A stretch of DNA of 64,000 nt from Deltaproteobacteria bacterium (GTDB taxonomy: Bacteria > Bdellovibrionota > Bdellovibrionia > Bdellovibrionales > Bdellovibrionaceae), in contig JAFLCC010000006.1 of the NCBI GenBank assembly GCA_017302835.1, positions 186,001 to 250,000 of the forward strand, in the 5' to 3' direction. The position numbers were made by a program, and so were the translations under genes. The notes below the pieces were generated by a model. It saw only the letters and a program-made list of their open reading frames with translations, was not told where the DNA came from and did no database searches. This document shows positions 63,394-64,000 of the stretch, one piece after another; positions within the stretch are counted from its first letter, which is position 1; each line of letters opens with the position of its first letter.

Positions 63394-64000
63394 CTATTTT
63401 TTACGAGTCAAAATCACATCGGCTTTTCTATTTTTTGGTAACAAGAGAGTTCCAACAATTTGAATTGGGTTTTGAGGTCGCAAAATCCCTTCAAAATTAA
63501 AGAAATAAGCACGAGAGCTACCATTTATTAAGCTGGTCATGGTGATTCTTTGAGGAAAGGTATCGGGTCTATAATCTACATCGAGATCCAGACTCAGATC
63601 TCCAGAAGGGACATCCAATCTTTCATAATAAGCCCGTATCACAGGTTTGTTTCCCACAGTCATGGTCGCATTTAGGGAAATTCGGATAGGAAATGGTTTA
63701 ATGTCTTTTGTAAACACATCAACCGTTCCTTCATAGGAGCCCTCGATCGTTTTATAGATTTTCAATAAATTTTCACTGTTTTGATTGTCTAAATTATCAC
63801 TTGGAGCCTGAGGTGTCTTATCGAGCCACTTCATGCTGACGGTACCAATAATCCCATTTCGCGATAGTGCTTCGGCAACAAATACAGCGTTTACAAATTT
63901 TCCTCTGAGGGACACAATATCCAAATTTGGATTTGAAGGATTGTAAATAACCAGGTTGTAGTTTTCAGGATTCGCCAGATCGTTGTAACTGACAGAGTAA
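63394..64000 (-). CDS. Partial protein of unknown function (5' end beyond window)
   Basis: The frame is open from the stop at 63394 to the window edge, about 201 codons, beginning YSVSYNDLANPENYNLVIYN. No start codon needs to be assumed: a TTG at 63924 lies mid-frame and is not the start. The visible part is beta-rich, with alternating strand patterns in RISLNATMTVG and LSLDLDVDYRPDTFP, and ends in a basic tail (LTRKK). It looks exported, but the N-terminus is not visible. No family recognised. Confidence 0.6.
   Translation of the reverse strand, partial: YSVSYNDLANPENYNLVIYNPSNPNLDIVSLRGKFVNAVFVAEALSRNGIIGTVSMKWLDKTPQAPSDNLDNQNSENLLKIYKTIEGSYEGTVDVFTKDIKPFPIRISLNATMTVGNKPVIRAYYERLDVPSGDLSLDLDVDYRPDTFPQRITMTSLINGSSRAYFFNFEGILRPQNPIQIVGTLLLPKNRKADVILTRKK

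Noticed and set aside
1-64000. CRISPR array, insertion sequence, prophage or integron
   Set aside because: No regularly spaced repeats, transposase or phage structural genes were found; the fibre protein stands alone with a signal peptide.

Overview
The window is AT-rich chromosomal DNA from a Gram-negative bacterium. It carries many signal peptides and lipoboxes, outer-membrane-barrel-like proteins, an LPS-core type glycosyltransferase and MreB. The best guess is a predatory or host-associated member of the Bdellovibrio group. That rests on the large number of secreted proteins of unknown function, a long tail-fibre-like secreted protein, large Ser/Thr/Gly-rich surface lipoproteins, a secreted endonuclease I and a lone mreB. 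The assignment is inference; no rRNA or other taxonomic marker is present.

Layout. 1-5668: a partial ferritin-like gene (minus strand), a secreted NlpC/P60-like protein, an outer-membrane-like protein, and a receiver / HDOD / histidine-kinase signalling operon. 5724-15287: a divergent locus built around an ECF sigma factor and a ChrR-type zinc/cupin anti-sigma factor. The leftward arm encodes sigma, ChrR, a DUF3833 lipoprotein, a secreted protein and an SDR. The rightward arm encodes a TIGR01777-SRPBCC fusion, DUF1295, an FAD amine-oxidase-like protein, DUF1365, a stub of cyclopropane-fatty-acid synthase and a photolyase. The intergenic region holds two back-to-back promoters of the form TGATCC-N18-TA, so this looks like a complete singlet-oxygen / photo-oxidative stress regulon. 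15310-19610: TerC, then a LysR regulator, a baeRF3-like protein, an internally deleted SbtA bicarbonate permease and an SbtB-type PII-like protein. 19663-29424: a 1113-residue modular lipoprotein with a sigma-28-like promoter, a secreted M3 peptidase, a smaller lipoprotein that shares an N-terminal module with the large one, and a 977-residue fibre-like protein.

29557-45121 is mostly housekeeping: metF-metH, galE, two nucleases, a membrane pyrophosphatase, a GDT1-family protein, an MFS transporter, TrmO, a SpoU methyltransferase, a lipoprotein beta-carbonic anhydrase and a class IV aminotransferase. 45238-52774 is a tightly packed run of six secreted proteins that I cannot assign; it is the best candidate for an undescribed system. 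52771-58996: an outer-membrane-like protein coupled to mreB, an LPS-type glycosyltransferase, a FecR-like protein, a small receiver, a YiiX-like cysteine hydrolase, and a nucleotidyltransferase with a 34-residue companion. 59393-64000: tRNA-Ala(GGC), acyl-CoA dehydrogenase, TrmH and QueF, the remnant of a DUF4143-type ATPase gene, and two proteins of unknown function, the last cut by the window edge.

No rRNA, CRISPR array, insertion sequence, prophage or replication origin was seen. Two genes look reduced by deletion while still in frame (cfa stub, sbtA). One is a startless remnant (62030-62197).
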